Made by a program: the position numbers and the translations under genes. This document shows positions 19,521-21,579 of a stretch of DNA of 21,579 bases, piece after piece. The stretch is taken from positions 1-21,579 of IMG/VR virus record IMGVR_UViG_3300042197_003282; one strand, written 5' to 3'. Below the pieces are notes generated by a model. That model searched no databases, was not told where the DNA came from, and saw only the letters and a list, made by a program, of their open reading frames with translations. Source of the stretch: a virus. How positions within the stretch are numbered: the first letter of the stretch is position 1; each line of letters starts with the position of its first letter.

Positions 19521-20861
19521 TTACCATTTGCGACAGCTCCAGTAGCGTGCCTTGGTTCTTGGTCCCGGATTGTCGCAGTTGTGTCTAGCACGAAAGCTCT
19601 TGCGACGCGCAGGATTAGACTTCTTGATGCGCATGGTTTTGTCGCCAAAGTTTACTTTCTTGACATTGCCAGTCTTGGGATCCCGGACGTAGACCTTGAA
19701 TTTCTTGACATCTCCCTGCATGGGCTTGCCCAGGGGAACATCGCGACCTTGATATTCGGCTTCATCTAAATCATCAAAGCGTTTGTCATCTGCATCCTGA
19801 TCAGGTTCTACAGGTTCGTCACCTGAACCGGCTTCAGACATTTTGTTGTGTGACGCCAGCTCTTGTTCTACTCGGCGAACCCAAGCCGAAACATCACTGC
19901 TGCCAATTTCTTCCACCTTGCCCACCGAGCTGGCCACGTGATCAACAGCATCGCCTACGCGCTCGGGACCATACTTGCTCAACAGGTCGGTGCGCTGAGA
20001 GATGATCCTACGCACTATGGCCTGAGCCACGGGAGACTCCGCTTCGTTGAGATCACCTTCAAAGGCCTTGGCTGCTGCTGATCCTGGCTCCGCAGGCACC
20101 GAACTCTGTGGTTCAGCAGCCACGCTGCCTTGCTGCGGCATGGGTTCTTCCTCTGTGGGATCTTCCATGATGCCAGCATGGCGACGCAGTTTTGATAATT
20201 CGTATTCTTCCGCTGTGGTTTGTTTGTTGTCCTTGGGAGGTTTGTCGCCAGGGCGTATCTTTCTTTGTGCTGCTGGTGTTGCGGGATCGCCGGGTGCGCG
20301 GAACTTTGTTGCTGCGCTGGCTGATCCCATGCTTTTCTCGTACTCGGCCTTGCGCTGATGTGCTGGCCGGTCGATGTCTCGGCCCATCCATGGTGCAGCT
20401 TCCACCACATTGGCCAGCTGTTTCAAGCGCTCAAGTAAGTCATCTGCCTCCATGGCAGGCACAGCAGCATCGTCAATGGCCTTGCTCAACAAGGGATCAT
20501 TGTGATTGGCATCGGGAGGAGTGGGTAGTTCTTCGGCCAGGGCACCTTGTCCACCCACTTGACCGTTTTCGATGCGATCCAAGTGGTCACCGGGACCCAT
20601 GTCAGCATCTTCGTTCTGTGAGTATCCCATGCCAGGGCTGTTGCCCACGGCACCGTAGCGTTGTATGGCTTCCAGCTGGAAACCCTCCAGTTGCAGCAAG
20701 GCATCTGCTTGTGCATCGCTTTCAATCACCACGCCATCTTCAAGTATTTCTACTATGGTGGATTCCACTAACTCGCCGTCGTCGGATTCAAAAACGAATC
20801 CATCGCCCACCTGCGGTTGATCGGTCTCGACTTCTGTGAGATACTGTGTGAATTTTTTCAT
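19521..20861 (-). CDS. Virion-associated or packaged protein with conserved Cys/Trp C-terminal domain
   Basis: 446 aa. MKKFTQYLTE-V at the N-terminus aligns residue by residue with the T4 capsid-targeting sequence. Residues about 15-60 form a small acidic beta domain (VGDGFVFESDDGELVES, GVVIESDAQADALLQLEGFQLE). Residues 80-380 are low-complexity, acidic and Pro/Ala-rich, likely disordered, with an LSKLRRHAGI motif (222-231) and a helical domain near 272-340. Residues 384-446 form a basic domain: VKKVNFGDKTMRIKK, RRKSFRARHNCDNPGP and KARYWSCRKW with two conserved-looking Cys and Trp residues. I recall this module at the C-termini of several proteins of uncultured aquatic phages. Its start overlaps the upstream stop (ATGA). 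Function is unknown. Confidence 0.85.
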   Translation of the reverse strand: MKKFTQYLTEVETDQPQVGDGFVFESDDGELVESTIVEILEDGVVIESDAQADALLQLEGFQLEAIQRYGAVGNSPGMGYSQNEDADMGPGDHLDRIENGQVGGQGALAEELPTPPDANHNDPLLSKAIDDAAVPAMEADDLLERLKQLANVVEAAPWMGRDIDRPAHQRKAEYEKSMGSASAATKFRAPGDPATPAAQRKIRPGDKPPKDNKQTTAEEYELSKLRRHAGIMEDPTEEEPMPQQGSVAAEPQSSVPAEPGSAAAKAFEGDLNEAESPVAQAIVRRIISQRTDLLSKYGPERVGDAVDHVASSVGKVEEIGSSDVSAWVRRVEQELASHNKMSEAGSGDEPVEPDQDADDKRFDDLDEAEYQGRDVPLGKPMQGDVKKFKVYVRDPKTGNVKKVNFGDKTMRIKKSNPARRKSFRARHNCDNPGPRTKARYWSCRKW

Positions 20862-21579
20862 GTTCTGTACCGTTTGTAAAGCTCGCGAAGCCCACGCTCC
20901 ACTTCCTCATTGATCTCTTTTTCATCCTTTTGGATGCCAAGATTGAGAGTGGGCGAACTGTGCTGGCCCAGTCTTGACATGGCAATGGGATTGTCGCCAG
21001 GATTGTTGGGGTTGCTCTGCTGCTTGGGTCCGTTGAGGCCGCCCGACAATCCGTTTACCATCATGTCTGAGTTGGCTGTGACAACTTCTGGGCTGTTGCC
21101 GTAGTCGCCTTCGCTCACAGCTTCGCATCCGCATTCAGCTTGTCCACATGCTTCGCAGGCTGGTTTGAAGCTGTGTGCCTGCTCCATGCCTGCCAAGCGT
21201 ATGATCTGCGCCAAGCGATCAGCATCTTCATCAGTGGCTGTGAGCGTAAGATTCTTACGGCCATCTTCGCCCACGCTGAGATTCATGCTCATGCCCTCGG
21301 AGAGAATATTTTTTAGCTTGGCGTCAAAGCTTTCTTTGAGTTGATTCTCATAGATGCCCTTGCCAAACTGTATAGCACCCTTCTTTTTCTTGGGTGCGTC
21401 TGCAGCTACAGCTGGTGCCACTGATCCCGCTACAGTGGTTTCTTCAACTTCTTCCTTGGTTTTCTTCTTGTCTTTTTTCTTGGCCATCTTAGTGGCAGTG
21501 GCGTACATGACTTCTTCGCCGCGTTCGCCATAGCGTTTCTCAAAGTCAGGCTTGGATTTTTTCATGGACTTGACAAATT
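20858..21579 (-). CDS. Lysine-rich protein with Cys cluster; 5' end probably off the window
   Basis: The frame has an ATG at 21565 (235 aa) but stays open to the window edge (FVKS before it), and the first residues read like the middle of a domain, so the true start may lie beyond. Visible parts, numbered from that Met, are DFEKRYGERGEEVMYATATKMA (4-28, a module I recall in many aquatic phage proteins), a Lys/Glu-rich stretch (29-62), and an amphipathic segment with LAQIIRLAGM (118-127). A four-Cys cluster C137-x2-C140-x4-C145-x-C147 could bind zinc. DMMVNGLSGGLNGPK and NPGDNPIAM follow. The C-terminal helix ERGLRELYKRYRT precedes a TGA overlapping the next ATG. It is probably virion-associated; function unknown. 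Confidence 0.8.
   Translation of the reverse strand, partial: FVKSMKKSKPDFEKRYGERGEEVMYATATKMAKKKDKKKTKEEVEETTVAGSVAPAVAADAPKKKKGAIQFGKGIYENQLKESFDAKLKNILSEGMSMNLSVGEDGRKNLTLTATDEDADRLAQIIRLAGMEQAHSFKPACEACGQAECGCEAVSEGDYGNSPEVVTANSDMMVNGLSGGLNGPKQQSNPNNPGDNPIAMSRLGQHSSPTLNLGIQKDEKEINEEVERGLRELYKRYRT

Noticed and set aside
20192-20839. Plus-strand ORF of 215 codons
   Set aside because: Antisense to the low-complexity middle of the 446-aa protein; its Arg/Pro/His-rich translation is typical of a shadow frame.

Overview
The window looks like a piece of a T4-like (myovirus-type) tailed phage genome, most similar in content to the environmental T4-like phages of aquatic bacteria. The diagnostic genes are the large terminase (gp17), the single-stranded DNA-binding protein gp32, the UvsX recombinase and a probable UvsY. 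Every convincing gene lies on the minus strand, so transcription runs from high to low coordinates. Genes are tightly packed, often with ATGA or GTGA stop/start overlaps. I saw no tRNA, rRNA, CRISPR array, insertion sequence or integrase. The host cannot be told from the sequence, but lipoprotein and signal-peptide genes and a GH19/M15 lysin point to a Gram-negative one.

In transcription order there are six blocks. (1) 21579-17603: virion-associated or packaged proteins, namely a 5'-incomplete lysine-rich/Cys-cluster protein, a 446-aa protein with a conserved Cys/Trp C-terminal domain, a small structural protein, two tandem paralogs, a 49-aa protein and a TNF/C1q-like beta-sandwich protein. 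Three of these begin with a motif like the T4 capsid-targeting sequence. (2) 17588-15190: lysis and export genes, namely a lipoprotein, a two-TM probable holin, a GH19+M15 endolysin and an exported thermonuclease. (3) 15202-12008: a 73-aa protein, gp17 and an unknown 456-aa protein. (4) gp32, with an elaborate leader and a strong terminator. (5) 10859-5452: an accessory island of an amidinotransferase, a glycosyltransferase-like protein, two paralogous proteins of unknown function and two SGNH-like proteins; its left part is visibly AT-rich. (6) uvsX, a small acidic protein and uvsY, then four sugar-metabolism genes: two or three KpsC/KpsS-like glycosyltransferases and a cytidylyltransferase-cupin fusion.

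Genes of blocks 5 and 6 probably modify a surface glycan, either of the host envelope or of the virion; which one cannot be decided here. Their place among recombination genes suggests a variable region in an otherwise conserved replication neighbourhood.

The most notable regulatory signals are six NNTAAATA boxes, the T4 late-promoter core. By eye all are on the minus strand, with none on the plus strand, and all lie upstream of genes. Four sit only 5-7 nt from a start codon that lacks a Shine-Dalgarno sequence, which predicts leaderless or nearly leaderless late mRNAs. The fifth, before gp32, is followed by a 10-bp hairpin and three tandem 11-nt repeats that end at the ribosome-binding site, which is a good candidate for a gp32 autoregulatory operator.
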